Shown here in pieces: positions 8,819 to 17,563 of a stretch of DNA of 64,000 bases. The translations under genes were made by a program, and so were the position numbers. The stretch covers positions 434,001 to 498,000 of the forward strand of contig NZ_CP019630.1 in the NCBI RefSeq assembly GCF_001999245.1, in the 5' to 3' direction. Source of the stretch: Roseibium algicola (lineage in GTDB: Bacteria; Pseudomonadota; Alphaproteobacteria; Rhizobiales; Stappiaceae). The notes under the pieces were generated by a model. The model saw only the letters and a program-made list of their open reading frames with translations. It was not told the origin of the DNA and made no database searches. Numbering within the stretch: position 1 is the stretch's first letter; each line of letters starts with the position of its first letter.

Positions 8819-11455
8819 ATGTCTGAACAGAACCAGCCGAACGGACGGGACCAACGACAGGGACTATCCGAAGAAGAACTTCAGGAACTCGTCGCCTCCT
8901 CCGATTCCGGGTCCAGGAACCCTGCCGGATCCGTCGGGATGATGATCGCCACCGTGGCCCTGATCTGGTCCTGCTTCCAGGTTCTGCTCGCCTCCCCCAT
9001 CGTCTACTACGTCCTGCCGTCGGACATCATCAACAACAGCCGACAGGTGCATCTGGCGTTTGCGATGTTCCTGGCATTCATGGCCTACCCCGCACTGTCG
9101 AGCAGTCCGAGACACCGCGTGCCGATCCAGGACTGGGCCCTGGCGTTTTTCGGCGCCTTCATTTCGCTTTACGGCTTCTTCTTCTACGACAAGATCGTTG
9201 CCAACGGCGGTCTGGCCGACGACACCGACAAGTGGTTCGCCCTTGCCGGTATCGTGGTCCTGTTTGAAGCCGCGCGCCGGGCACTCGGCCCGGCCATGGC
9301 CATCGTCGCAACCGTATTCCTGCTCTACGTCTTCTTCGGCTCCTCAGAATGGGTCCCGGAGGTCATCCGCTGGAAGGGCGCTTCGCTGCAAAAGGCGATG
9401 AGCCACATGTGGATCACGTCGGAGGGTGTCTTCGGTATCGCGCTCGGTGTCTCCACCAAGTTCGTCTTCCTGTTCGTGCTCTTTGGCGCCTTGCTGGACA
9501 AGGCGGGCGCGGGCAACTACTTCATCAAGATGGCCTTCGGCGCGCTCGGTCACCTGAAAGGTGGCCCGGCCAAGGCAGCCGTTGTCGGCTCTGCAGCCAC
9601 CGGCCTCATCTCCGGCTCGTCCATCGCAAACGTCGTTACCACGGGCACATTCACCATTCCGCTGATGAAGCGCGTCGGCTTTACCTCTGAACAAGCGGGA
9701 TCGGTCGAGGTCGCATCATCCGTGAACGGCCAGATCATGCCGCCGGTGATGGGCGCCGCCGCCTTTCTGATGGTCGAATATGTCGGCATTTCCTATGTCG
9801 ACGTGATCACTCACGCCTTTCTGCCGGCCGTGATTTCCTACATCGCGCTGGTCTATATCGTGCACCTTGAAGCCGTTAAGCGGAACATGCCAACCATCGG
9901 GCACAAGACCGTTTCAACCCTGCGCACGATCATCGGAATGTTCGTGTTTTTCGCGGCCTTTGCCGCTCTTTGCTATGGGGTGCAATACCCGGTCGGCTGG
10001 ATTGTCGCCCTGGTACCGGAAGGCGCGTCGTGGATCCTCGCGCTACTGGTTTTCCTTGCCTATATCGCTCTGTTGAAACTGGCTGCCAGCGTCGATGACC
10101 TTCATCCGGACGACCCCAATGCCAAGGAGATCACGCTTCCGGATATTTCCCAGATCTACAAGGCTGGTCTCTACTACCTGCTCCCGATCGTCGTGCTCGT
10201 CTACTTCCTGATGATCGAGCAGAAGTCACCGGGCCTTTCAGCCTTCTGGGCAACGGCTCTGCTCTTCGCGATCCTTTTGACCCAGCGTCCGATCAAAGCG
10301 ATTTTCCGGGGCGAGAACGAGACGGTCGAAGCCTTCAAGGAGGGCGTCAACGACCTCGTCCACGGCATGATCGACGGTGCCCGCAACATGATCGGCATCG
10401 GCCTTGCGACTGCGACAGCCGGCATCATCGTCGGCACAGTCACCCTGACCGGCATCGGCCAGGTGATGGCAGATCTCGTCGAGTTCGTATCCGGTGGCAA
10501 TCTGGTGCTGATGCTGGTCTTCGTTGGCGTCCTGTCGCTGATACTTGGCATGGGTTTGCCAACAACGGCCAACTACATCGTGGTGTCTTCACTGATGGCC
10601 GGGGTCGTGGTCGAACTTGGCGCGCAATCCGGACTGATAGTTCCGCTCATCGCCGTGCACCTGTTCGTCTTCTATTTCGGCATCATGGCGGACGTAACGC
10701 CACCCGTGGGTCTAGCCTCCTTTGCCGCGGCGGCGGTGTCAGGAGGCGATGCCATAAAGACCGGGTTCACGGCATTCTTCTATTCTCTGCGGACGGTCGC
10801 CCTGCCCTTCGTCTTCATCTTCAACACCGATCTTCTCCTGATCGACGTCACGGTGACCCAGGGCATACTCGTCTTCATCATGGCGACGATTGCCATCCTT
10901 GTGTTTACCGCAGGCACCATGGGCTATTTCCTGACCAAGAACAGGATCTATGAAAGCGTCGCGCTTGTGCTGATCGCCTTCGTGCTGTTCCGTCCGGATT
11001 TCTTCATGAACCGGATCCAGCCTCCGTTCGAGATCGTCTCGCCGGACCGTTTCGTCCAGGCAGTTGGCGATGCACCTGCAGGCAGCGAGATCCGTCTGGT
11101 GCTGAGTGGTCCGGACTTCGACACCGGCAACACGATGGAAACGCGCATTGCGATCACGCCCGGAAGCGAAGACGGGGGCGAAGCCAGATTGCAGGCGCTT
11201 GGCCTGACGACCCTCGAAGAAGACGGTGTTCTGAAGCTGGAGGAACCCTTCCCGGGGACGCCCTACTTCGAACAGCTGGGAACGTTCGACTTCTACGGCG
11301 ACGAACCCGTGGTCGTTAAAGAAGCTCGCCTCGAGGCGGATCAGTTGCCGAAGGAGCTGATCTATATTCCGGGGCTTCTGCTTCTGGCCCTTGTCTTCAT
11401 GCTCCAGCGCGCCCGCGCAGGCCGGACCAACCGTGAAGAAGGAGTAGCGGCATGA
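8819..11455 (+). CDS. TRAP transporter fused permease (4TM/12TM)
   Basis: An 878-residue inner-membrane protein that combines the small (DctQ-like) and large (DctM-like) TRAP permease subunits in one chain, the form used with TAXI receptors. Successive hydrophobic helices fill residues about 40-720. The DctM core motifs are readable: GGPAKAAVVGSAATGLISGSSIANVVTTGTFTIPLMK is split across 9560-9670, and the second half has LGMGLPTTANYIV and MADVTPPVG. The C-terminal ~150 residues form the soluble DUF3394-type tail seen in these fusions, then a last helix. The start MSEQNQ follows GGGGGA by 6 bases. It overlaps the uspA-like gene by 4 bases. Confidence 0.9.
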   Translation: MSEQNQPNGRDQRQGLSEEELQELVASSDSGSRNPAGSVGMMIATVALIWSCFQVLLASPIVYYVLPSDIINNSRQVHLAFAMFLAFMAYPALSSSPRHRVPIQDWALAFFGAFISLYGFFFYDKIVANGGLADDTDKWFALAGIVVLFEAARRALGPAMAIVATVFLLYVFFGSSEWVPEVIRWKGASLQKAMSHMWITSEGVFGIALGVSTKFVFLFVLFGALLDKAGAGNYFIKMAFGALGHLKGGPAKAAVVGSAATGLISGSSIANVVTTGTFTIPLMKRVGFTSEQAGSVEVASSVNGQIMPPVMGAAAFLMVEYVGISYVDVITHAFLPAVISYIALVYIVHLEAVKRNMPTIGHKTVSTLRTIIGMFVFFAAFAALCYGVQYPVGWIVALVPEGASWILALLVFLAYIALLKLAASVDDLHPDDPNAKEITLPDISQIYKAGLYYLLPIVVLVYFLMIEQKSPGLSAFWATALLFAILLTQRPIKAIFRGENETVEAFKEGVNDLVHGMIDGARNMIGIGLATATAGIIVGTVTLTGIGQVMADLVEFVSGGNLVLMLVFVGVLSLILGMGLPTTANYIVVSSLMAGVVVELGAQSGLIVPLIAVHLFVFYFGIMADVTPPVGLASFAAAAVSGGDAIKTGFTAFFYSLRTVALPFVFIFNTDLLLIDVTVTQGILVFIMATIAILVFTAGTMGYFLTKNRIYESVALVLIAFVLFRPDFFMNRIQPPFEIVSPDRFVQAVGDAPAGSEIRLVLSGPDFDTGNTMETRIAITPGSEDGGEARLQALGLTTLEEDGVLKLEEPFPGTPYFEQLGTFDFYGDEPVVVKEARLEADQLPKELIYIPGLLLLALVFMLQRARAGRTNREEGVAA

Positions 11456-11883
11456 CGAAATCCATCTTGTGCGCCGTTGACGTCCAGCAGGTCGACGACA
11501 CCAAGGTTCTGGAAACGGCCGACAAGCTCGCCCGTCTGGACGGTGCCCAACTCGATGTAATCACGGTCGTCCCGAGCGCCGGCATCAATCTTGTCGCTTC
11601 CTATTTCGACGAGAACTTCCAGGGTCAGATGGTGGCGGAAACCCAGAAAAAGCTGGTCGAGAAGGTCTCAAGCGTCCTCGGGGCGGAAAGAAACAGCGAA
11701 ATCCGGCATCTGGTCGCCACCGGCTCCATTTACGAGGAAATCCTGGAAGTCGCGAAAAAGACCGGGGCAGACCTCATTGTCATTGGCGCCCACCAGCCGC
11801 ATCTGAGCGAATTCCTGCTCGGACCAAACGCAGCTCGGGTCGTCCGTCACTCGAAATGTTCGGTCTATGTGGTGAGGAACTGA
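11452..11883 (+). CDS. UspA-family universal stress protein
   Basis: A 143-residue cytoplasmic protein with the UspA fold: N-terminal strand KSILCAVDVQQVD, then DVITVVPS, and the nucleotide-loop region LIVIGAHQPHLSEFLLGPNAARVVRHSKCSVYVVR at the C-terminus. Its ATG overlaps the permease stop (ATGA), so it is translationally coupled to the TRAP permease. TRAP-linked Usp proteins are known: TeaD of the ectoine transporter TeaABC binds ATP and negatively regulates uptake. A regulatory role for this importer is the likely reading. Confidence 0.9.
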   Translation: MTKSILCAVDVQQVDDTKVLETADKLARLDGAQLDVITVVPSAGINLVASYFDENFQGQMVAETQKKLVEKVSSVLGAERNSEIRHLVATGSIYEEILEVAKKTGADLIVIGAHQPHLSEFLLGPNAARVVRHSKCSVYVVRN

Positions 11884-11887
11884 CGCC

Positions 11888-12775
11888 TCAGCCGGCTTCC
11901 AGCAGCGCGGATTTCAGTCGCTCGGCCTCCGTGCCGAGCGGCCGCATGTTTGGCCAGGCGATGTAATAGCCCATTCCCGTCTTGAGCGTAGCGCCGTCCA
12001 GCGGCACGAGCCTTCCTGAAGAAATCTCTTCCCGCAACAATGGCAAGGCGCCAAGCGCAATGCCGAGCCCCTTCAAGGCCCGCCCTATAGACTGGTTATA
12101 GCTTGCACATGACTGAACAGGCCAATCTTTCAGATCCAATCTCCCTGTCCGCTGGATCCAGCCAGTCCAGTCGATCCAGTTCGGAGCAAGACGCGGGTAG
12201 TTGAGAAGCGCCGGCTGTTTACCGCCACCTCCTGACCGCAGGGCGTCAATAATTTCCGGCATGCCGACAGGTGTCAGGACCTCCGGAAACAATAATTCCG
12301 ACTGCCAGCCCGGAAATCGGCCGTCCCCGTGCAGGATGACAAGGTCGTGCTCTGGTTTGAGCAGGTCTCCCAGATCGTCTGCTGTTGCCAGATTGAACAG
12401 GCAGGCTTCGTCTGACAGTGCAAATTCCTTGAGCTTAGGCTGGAGCCAGAAGGCAGCAAGTGCCGTCACAGACGCAATCCGCACGACGGGCCTCTCCGGC
12501 ACTTTCAGCGCACTCAGCGCCTGCGTCAGATAATCCAGCGTCATGCCGGTCTTCTCGGCAAGATATGTTCCTGCTTCCGTTAGCTGAAGCCTGCGGCCGG
12601 ACCGCTCGAACAGGTCGACGCCCAGCCAGTCTTCCAGCTGCCGGATGCGTTTGGAAACGGCTGCCTGGGTCACGAAGAGTTCTTCGGCAGCCTCTGTAAA
12701 GTTCAGATGACGCATGGCGGCTTCAAAGAAGACCAATGTGTCGAGCGGCGGGAGTGATTTTCGATAGGCTTGCAT
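11888..12775 (-). CDS. LysR-family transcriptional regulator (GcvA-like)
   Basis: A 295-residue LysR-type regulator. The winged helix-turn-helix occupies about residues 8-70 (LDTLVFFEAAMRHLNFTEAAEELFVTQAAVSKRIRQLE), and the rest is a periplasmic-binding-protein-like effector domain. The N-terminal pattern (P-P-L-D-x-L-x-x-F-E-A-A) is that of the GcvA-like subgroup. It is divergent from the M24 gene with a 95-bp gap, the usual arrangement for a LysR regulator and its target. Its own ATG lacks a clear ribosome-binding site. The effector is unknown. Confidence 0.85.
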   Translation of the reverse strand: MQAYRKSLPPLDTLVFFEAAMRHLNFTEAAEELFVTQAAVSKRIRQLEDWLGVDLFERSGRRLQLTEAGTYLAEKTGMTLDYLTQALSALKVPERPVVRIASVTALAAFWLQPKLKEFALSDEACLFNLATADDLGDLLKPEHDLVILHGDGRFPGWQSELLFPEVLTPVGMPEIIDALRSGGGGKQPALLNYPRLAPNWIDWTGWIQRTGRLDLKDWPVQSCASYNQSIGRALKGLGIALGALPLLREEISSGRLVPLDGATLKTGMGYYIAWPNMRPLGTEAERLKSALLEAG

Positions 12776-12844
12776 TACTGGAGGTTATCCAATGACCCGA
12801 TTTTTTCCAGTCTTTTAAAGAATCGAAGCTCGCCCGATATTCCA

Positions 12845-12859
12845 TCCAGTTGAACTGGA
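12845..12859. promoter_or_regulatory. Perfect inverted repeat overlapping the M24 gene's ribosome-binding site
   Basis: TCCAGTT-G-AACTGGA lies in the lysR/M24 divergent region. Its right arm contains the GGA of the GGAG ribosome-binding site upstream of the ATG at 12871. It may be a protein-binding site or an RNA hairpin that hides the ribosome-binding site. It does not follow the usual LysR T-N11-A pattern. Confidence 0.45.
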
Positions 12860-12870
12860 GACGATGACAA

Positions 12871-14130
12871 ATGGCGGAACTGGACTGGCACGCGGAGCGC
12901 AGCGACCTTCAGGGACTGGCGCAGCTTGACCGCGCACCCGAGGTGGAAGGGATCGATCTGGTGGCCGTGCGCACATACCGGCAGCAGCGTGTGCGGCAGA
13001 AGATGGCCGAATATGGTGTTGATGCGGTAATTCTCTCCGACCCGGTCAACATCCGCTATGCGACCGGCACGCGGAACATGCAGGTTTTTTCCATGCGCAA
13101 TGCCCCGTCGCGCTACCTGCTGCTGACCCAGAACCGCTCCATTCTTTTCGAGTTCACCGGCTGTCTTCATCTTGGTGAGGGCTATGAAACCGTCGATGAG
13201 GTCCGCCCCTCTAAAACCGCGAGCTTCGTCGCTGCCGGTCCTCATATTGCAGAGCGCGAACGCGCCTGGGTGGCGGAGATGGCCGATACCATTCATGAGC
13301 TGACAGGCTTGAAGGACGCCACGGTGGGGCTGGAACGGCTTAATGCGGGAACAGCCATCGCGCTGAAAGAAGCCGGGCTCAACGTGGTCGACGCGCAGCA
13401 ACCCGTGGAGATGGCGCGCGCGATCAAATCGCCGGAAGAAATGAAATGCGTGATTGCTTCGTTGCGCGCGACGGAAATAGGCGTCGGCAAGCTGCGTGAA
13501 GCAATTCGCCCGGGGCTTACCGAAGCCGAACTCTGGTCAGTGCTGCACAAGTCGATCATCGCGCAGAACGGCGACTATGTCGAAACGAGGCTGCTGAATG
13601 CTGGCGCGCGCACCAATCCATGGTTCCAGGAAACATCTGACAACGTCATCGGCGCGAACGAGCTGATAGCCCTCGATACGGATGTTGTCGGCTGCCACGG
13701 TTATTATGCCGACTTTTCTCGCACCTTCCACTCCGGCCCGGACCGGCCGACGGACACCCAGCGCGAACTTTACAAGGTCGCCTACGAACAGGTTCACTAC
13801 AACATGGGCATTCTGAAGCCCGGAATGAGCTTCCGGGAATATGCCGACCGGGCGTGGAACATCCCCGACCGCTACTATGCCAACCGCTACTACCTGTCTG
13901 CCCATGGCTGCGGCATGACCGGCGAATACCCCTACCTCTATCACCATGGCGACTTTCCGGACGCCGGTTATGACGGTGTCGTGGAACCGGGCATGACACT
14001 GTGTGTCGAAAGCTACATTGGCGAGGATGGTGCCAAGGAAGGCGTCAAGCTGGAGCAGCAGGTCCTGATCACCGAAACCGGCATCGAGACCCTGTCCAGG
14101 TTTCCGTTCGAGGCACATCTGCTGACCTGA
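12871..14130 (+). CDS. M24-family metallohydrolase-like protein related to DddP
   Basis: A 419-residue two-domain pita-bread-fold protein (creatinase-type N-domain, M24 C-domain). It resembles the DMSP lyase DddP in segments such as ETRLLNAGARTNPWFQE, ALDTDVVG and EPGMTLCVE. All five M24 metal ligands are in place: Asp269, Asp281, His345, Glu380 and Glu395. However, the residue six positions after the His ligand, where DddP has its proposed catalytic base Asp (GLCDEWP), is Gly351 (GMTGEYP). A different lyase or hydrolase substrate is therefore likely; DMSP lyase activity should not be assumed. It is divergent from a LysR gene, its probable regulator. Confidence 0.7.
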   Translation: MAELDWHAERSDLQGLAQLDRAPEVEGIDLVAVRTYRQQRVRQKMAEYGVDAVILSDPVNIRYATGTRNMQVFSMRNAPSRYLLLTQNRSILFEFTGCLHLGEGYETVDEVRPSKTASFVAAGPHIAERERAWVAEMADTIHELTGLKDATVGLERLNAGTAIALKEAGLNVVDAQQPVEMARAIKSPEEMKCVIASLRATEIGVGKLREAIRPGLTEAELWSVLHKSIIAQNGDYVETRLLNAGARTNPWFQETSDNVIGANELIALDTDVVGCHGYYADFSRTFHSGPDRPTDTQRELYKVAYEQVHYNMGILKPGMSFREYADRAWNIPDRYYANRYYLSAHGCGMTGEYPYLYHHGDFPDAGYDGVVEPGMTLCVESYIGEDGAKEGVKLEQQVLITETGIETLSRFPFEAHLLT

Positions 14131-14138
14131 TGAGCAGC

Positions 14139-14798
14139 TCAGCTCCGGAGCGCCAGGACAAGGGCAAACAAACCGACGAAAACGAGGCTGGCTGCCCAGA
14201 CCCTGTCCAGGTTGAACCACGCCTTTTGCAGGAACCGCAGGCCCAGCCAGAAATAGACGCCGATGGCCAGCAGGCCACCGGCAAGCGCCATGGCGAGCGT
14301 GTGGACCGCGGCCACGAGCAACGCCATCCTCAAATCTGCCCCCATGAGAGTACCGGCCGCCGCGTGGCCGGCCCCCTGCTCCATTGCGCAGATACCCAGG
14401 TAGATAGGCACCAGCATGAGCCCTGCCCCATGAGCGATCGCCACCAGAAAGGACCAGAGGCCAAGCTTCGCCGGTGAAATACGGGCCAGAAAGCGCGGAT
14501 GACGATCAGCGATCAGCAGGTACAGCCCCATGCCGATCACCAGACAGGCGGCGCCAATGCGGATTTCCCGTTCCAGGGAAACCAGCGTGATCATTGCCGA
14601 AAAAGGCAAGAGAATAACCAGCATTGCCGCCAGATGCCCGACCGCCAACAGCAACAACGCACGCGGCAGGGCCAACGCGCGTTGTTCCATCAAGGCAGCA
14701 GACACCGCCAGCGGCCAACCCATGCCCGGGTTCACGCCGTGATAGAGACCTGACGCAATGACGGCCCACCAGAGAGCCGACAAACTTGCCTCTTCCAA
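14139..14798 (-). CDS. Six-helix integral membrane protein of unknown function
   Basis: A 219-residue, strongly hydrophobic protein with about six membrane segments. Motif-like polar groups lie in two otherwise apolar helices: GLYHGVNPGMGWPLAV near the N-terminus and VAIAHGAGLMLVPIYLG near residue 125. Paired His-containing helices of this kind recall metal or thiol transporters of the NicO/RcnA type, but I cannot place it in a family. It starts 3 bp after the stop of the selenium-binding-protein-family gene and is surely co-transcribed and probably functionally linked with it. Confidence 0.65.
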   Translation of the reverse strand: MEEASLSALWWAVIASGLYHGVNPGMGWPLAVSAALMEQRALALPRALLLLAVGHLAAMLVILLPFSAMITLVSLEREIRIGAACLVIGMGLYLLIADRHPRFLARISPAKLGLWSFLVAIAHGAGLMLVPIYLGICAMEQGAGHAAAGTLMGADLRMALLVAAVHTLAMALAGGLLAIGVYFWLGLRFLQKAWFNLDRVWAASLVFVGLFALVLALRS

Positions 14799-14801
14799 AA
14801 C

Positions 14802-16202
14802 CTAGACCGACGGGAAGCAGAAACTGTCGGTAGAGCAGTCCCCGCCTTCAAGCCGGATCTGGTGCGACCTGTAGCCCGCCGGGAATTCGACCCAGAAATC
14901 CGGATCGAGCGTCAGTCCGCCACCGGCTCCAACACGAGCCATCACCATCGCGGCGCCGCGCTCGCCCGGATAGAACTGTTCGTCCCAGGTGGAATAGAGC
15001 GAGTTGGTCCAATAGACGCGCTGACCATCCCGGCTGATCTCGACCATTTGCGGTCCGTAACCGAAGTCCTTGCCGTTCGGGTGTTTCGTCTTCTTCACGA
15101 TCCCGCCGATCTCGACCTTGCCGGCGAGCGTCGGGTTCATTGGGTCGGAGACATCATACTGATGCATTTCACCGGTGCCCCAGCATGCGACATAGAGATA
15201 TTTGTCGTCGAGACTGAGGTCGATGTCGGTCACCAGCGGTGGAACAGCGGAAAACCCCTTCAGCATTTCAGGCAGGTCTGCGGGATCGGCCGGCTGCGGG
15301 TCGATGGTGATGGTCTTCCTGGCTTCAAACGTGCCATCGTCCTTGCGCCACCAGGTGAATATCGCCCCTTGCAGGTTGGTTGTGTCGACGACAACACCAC
15401 AGAAACCGTATTGTTTGGCGGGATCGTGGGCAGGGCGAACCTCGAGCGCCATCTGGTGGTTTTCGCCCAGATCGATGGTCTGGATGTTCTTTCGCCCGCG
15501 CAGATCCCAGAAATGAAGGCTGTGGCCGTATTTGTTGGACAGAAGGTCTTCCGCGACGAGACCGTTCTCGAACTGTGGCGGCAGTCCCCACTCCGACGAC
15601 ACCATGTAGTCGCGCGGCAGGTTCCACCAGAAATCATAGTGTTTGTCCTGGATGCCACGATCCATTTCATACCGGCCGAGAATGTCGAAGGTCTCGCAGT
15701 CCATGATAAAGATGCCCGGAGGCCCGTCGGTGCCGTCCGCACCGCCTCCCCCAAGGGTCGAGACATAGATGCCTTCCGGCCCGCAATGAATGGTGTGCGG
15801 ACGGGAATAGCCTGTCTTGGCGAAGACTTCTTCCGGTTCGATGATCTTGTGAATTTTCGCTTGAAGCGGCTCTTTCACGTCAACGACGTAGATGCGCGAC
15901 GACCGGATGCCCGGGATGATCAGGTAACGGCGCTCGAGAAAGGCGTGTCCTGTCAGTGGCGACAGCGCCGAGGAACAGGCGTTCCACCCGAAATGGTGGA
16001 ATTCGTCTCCCTTGTTCGGCATGAAGACGGTATGCACGATCTTGCCGTAGTCAGGACTTTGCGGATCGACATTGACGACAGCCAGACCATCGGGTTGAGA
16101 GAAATCTGGACTGAGCATCAAGGTGAAAGCCAGCTTCTCAACCGGCGCTTCCATAGCCATGCGCGGCGTCGGATAAAAACTCGGATCAGGCCTTAAATTC
16201 AT
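14802..16202 (-). CDS. Selenium-binding protein 56 family / methanethiol oxidase-like protein
   Basis: A 466-residue beta-propeller protein of the SBP56 family, whose bacterial member MtoX and human SELENBP1 oxidise methanethiol to formaldehyde, H2S and H2O2. Family hallmarks: NACSSALSP with Cys76, YLIIPGIRSSRIYVVD, PHTIHCGPEGIYVSTLGG, and HYDFWWNLPRDYMVSSEWG. The start MNLRPDPSFYPTPRM follows AGGGAGGA; a longer frame to 16232 lacks one. No signal peptide is visible, unlike the periplasmic MtoX described from Hyphomicrobium, so it should be cytoplasmic. A small membrane protein follows at 3 bp. Family membership is firm; the methanethiol role is inferred. Confidence 0.85.
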   Translation of the reverse strand: MNLRPDPSFYPTPRMAMEAPVEKLAFTLMLSPDFSQPDGLAVVNVDPQSPDYGKIVHTVFMPNKGDEFHHFGWNACSSALSPLTGHAFLERRYLIIPGIRSSRIYVVDVKEPLQAKIHKIIEPEEVFAKTGYSRPHTIHCGPEGIYVSTLGGGGADGTDGPPGIFIMDCETFDILGRYEMDRGIQDKHYDFWWNLPRDYMVSSEWGLPPQFENGLVAEDLLSNKYGHSLHFWDLRGRKNIQTIDLGENHQMALEVRPAHDPAKQYGFCGVVVDTTNLQGAIFTWWRKDDGTFEARKTITIDPQPADPADLPEMLKGFSAVPPLVTDIDLSLDDKYLYVACWGTGEMHQYDVSDPMNPTLAGKVEIGGIVKKTKHPNGKDFGYGPQMVEISRDGQRVYWTNSLYSTWDEQFYPGERGAAMVMARVGAGGGLTLDPDFWVEFPAGYRSHQIRLEGGDCSTDSFCFPSV

Positions 16203-16644
16203 GTCGTCCTCCCTAAACGTGATGACATTCAAGACGGGATGTCCGCATTCCTTTTCTTGTTGTTACCGACCTCCCGAATTCGTCTCCTATGCTCCTTGTC
16301 CTGCATTTTGCAGCCGGGCCGCGCCAATGATCACGGTGCCGACCATTGGCATTTCCAAATGCGACTTTAGTACAATGCCTGAAATACGATCAGGGGTCGA
16401 TGGCGAAAACGCATCCTAACTTTGACGAATAAGAAAGAACAGAAAACCACGAAACGGAAACTTATCGCGACCAGGTTTCAACCAGGCTCGATTTTGCGCA
16501 ATAGTATGCCTCAGAATAAAAATCGCCCCTAGGCAATCCTGCCATTGCCGCCTATTTAATCGTAAGATTGCGATGGATCGAACCAACCTTGGCTCCGATC
16601 CACGCCTTCCTTTACTGCCCGACCCGTTCCGGAGACCCTTTCAC
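16203..16644. other. Divergent intergenic region, SBP56-family gene / yghU
   Basis: 442 bp, AT-richer than its surroundings, carrying the two divergent promoters. I see no convincing small gene, terminator or long palindrome. An in-frame extension of the GST frame starts at 16573 but has no homologous look and no ribosome-binding site. Confidence 0.5.
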
Positions 16645-17514
16645 ATGAGTGACCCGACCTACACCCCGCCCAAAGTCTGGACCTGGGAACAGCCGAGCGG
16701 CGGCCAGTTCGCCAATATCAATCGGCCGATTTCCGGTTCAACCCACGAAAAGGACCGGCCTGTCGGCAAGCATCCGCTTCAGCTTTATTCTCTGGCGACC
16801 CCGAACGGCGTCAAGGTGACGGTGATGCTCGAGGAGTTGCTCGCACTCGGTCACAAGGGCGCTGAATATGATGCCTGGCTGATCAAGATCAACGAAGGCG
16901 ATCAATTCTCCAGTGGCTTCGTGGAAGCCAATCCCAATTCCAAGATCCCGGCCCTTGTCGACCACTCGACCGAAACCCCGACGCGCGTGTTCGAATCCGG
17001 TTCCATTCTGCTGTATCTGGCCGAGAAATTCGGTGAATTCCTGCCCAAGGATCCGGCAAAGCGCACCGAAACGCTGAACTGGCTGTTCTGGCAGATGGGA
17101 TCCGCCCCTTATCTTGGCGGCGGCTTCGGCCATTTCTACGCCTATGCGCCGGAAAAGTACCAATACCCCATCGATCGCTTCGCAATGGAAGCCAAGCGCC
17201 AGCTTGACGTCCTCGACAAGGCGCTGGCTGATCGCCCCTACATCGCCGGTGACGACTACACCATCGCCGACATGGCGATCTTCCCCTGGTATGGCGGAAT
17301 GGTTCTTGGCCGCGCCTATGATGCGGCGGAATTCCTCTCCGTTCACGAATACAAGAATCTCCTGGCCTGGGCCCAGAAGATCGATGCCCGCCCGGCGGTT
17401 GTTCGCGGGCGCAAGGTGAACCGGACCTGGGGAGAAGATCACGAGCAGCTTCCGGAGCGTCATGATGCCGCGGATCTGGACGCAAAAGCCGCGCTGGACC
17501 CTGCTGCAGAATAA
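16645..17514 (+). CDS. yghU: YghU-type glutathione S-transferase
   Basis: A 289-residue member of the YghU/Ure2p-like (nu-class) GST group; these act as disulfide-bond reductases with low classical GST activity. The characteristic N-terminal extension PPKVWTWEQPSGGQFANINRP precedes the thioredoxin fold with the glutathione-contacting LYSLATPNGVKVTVML region, NPNSKIPAL and ESGSILLYLA. The helical C-domain contains YTIADMAIFPWYG. ATG 16645 has GGAG 10 bases upstream. It is divergent from the SBP56-family gene; whether the two share a thiol-related role is speculative. Confidence 0.9.
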   Translation: MSDPTYTPPKVWTWEQPSGGQFANINRPISGSTHEKDRPVGKHPLQLYSLATPNGVKVTVMLEELLALGHKGAEYDAWLIKINEGDQFSSGFVEANPNSKIPALVDHSTETPTRVFESGSILLYLAEKFGEFLPKDPAKRTETLNWLFWQMGSAPYLGGGFGHFYAYAPEKYQYPIDRFAMEAKRQLDVLDKALADRPYIAGDDYTIADMAIFPWYGGMVLGRAYDAAEFLSVHEYKNLLAWAQKIDARPAVVRGRKVNRTWGEDHEQLPERHDAADLDAKAALDPAAE

Positions 17515-17522
17515 ATTTTCGT

Positions 17523-17563
17523 CCGGCAGCGGCTCTTTCCCCAGGAACCGCTGCCGGGGTTTT
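17523..17563 (+). terminator. Terminator after yghU
   Basis: A perfect 10-bp stem CCGGCAGCGG / CCGCTGCCGG with a 15-base loop lies 9 bp past the stop codon and is followed by GG and TTTT. The loop is long and the T-run short, so efficiency is uncertain. Confidence 0.65.

Noticed and set aside
12871..14130. Direct assignment as DMSP lyase DddP
   Set aside because: The proposed catalytic Asp of DddP is Gly351 here; only the M24 metal ligands are shared.
14862..16196. 444-codon plus-strand frame opposite the SBP56-family gene
   Set aside because: Antisense shadow; the minus-strand product matches SBP56 motifs throughout.
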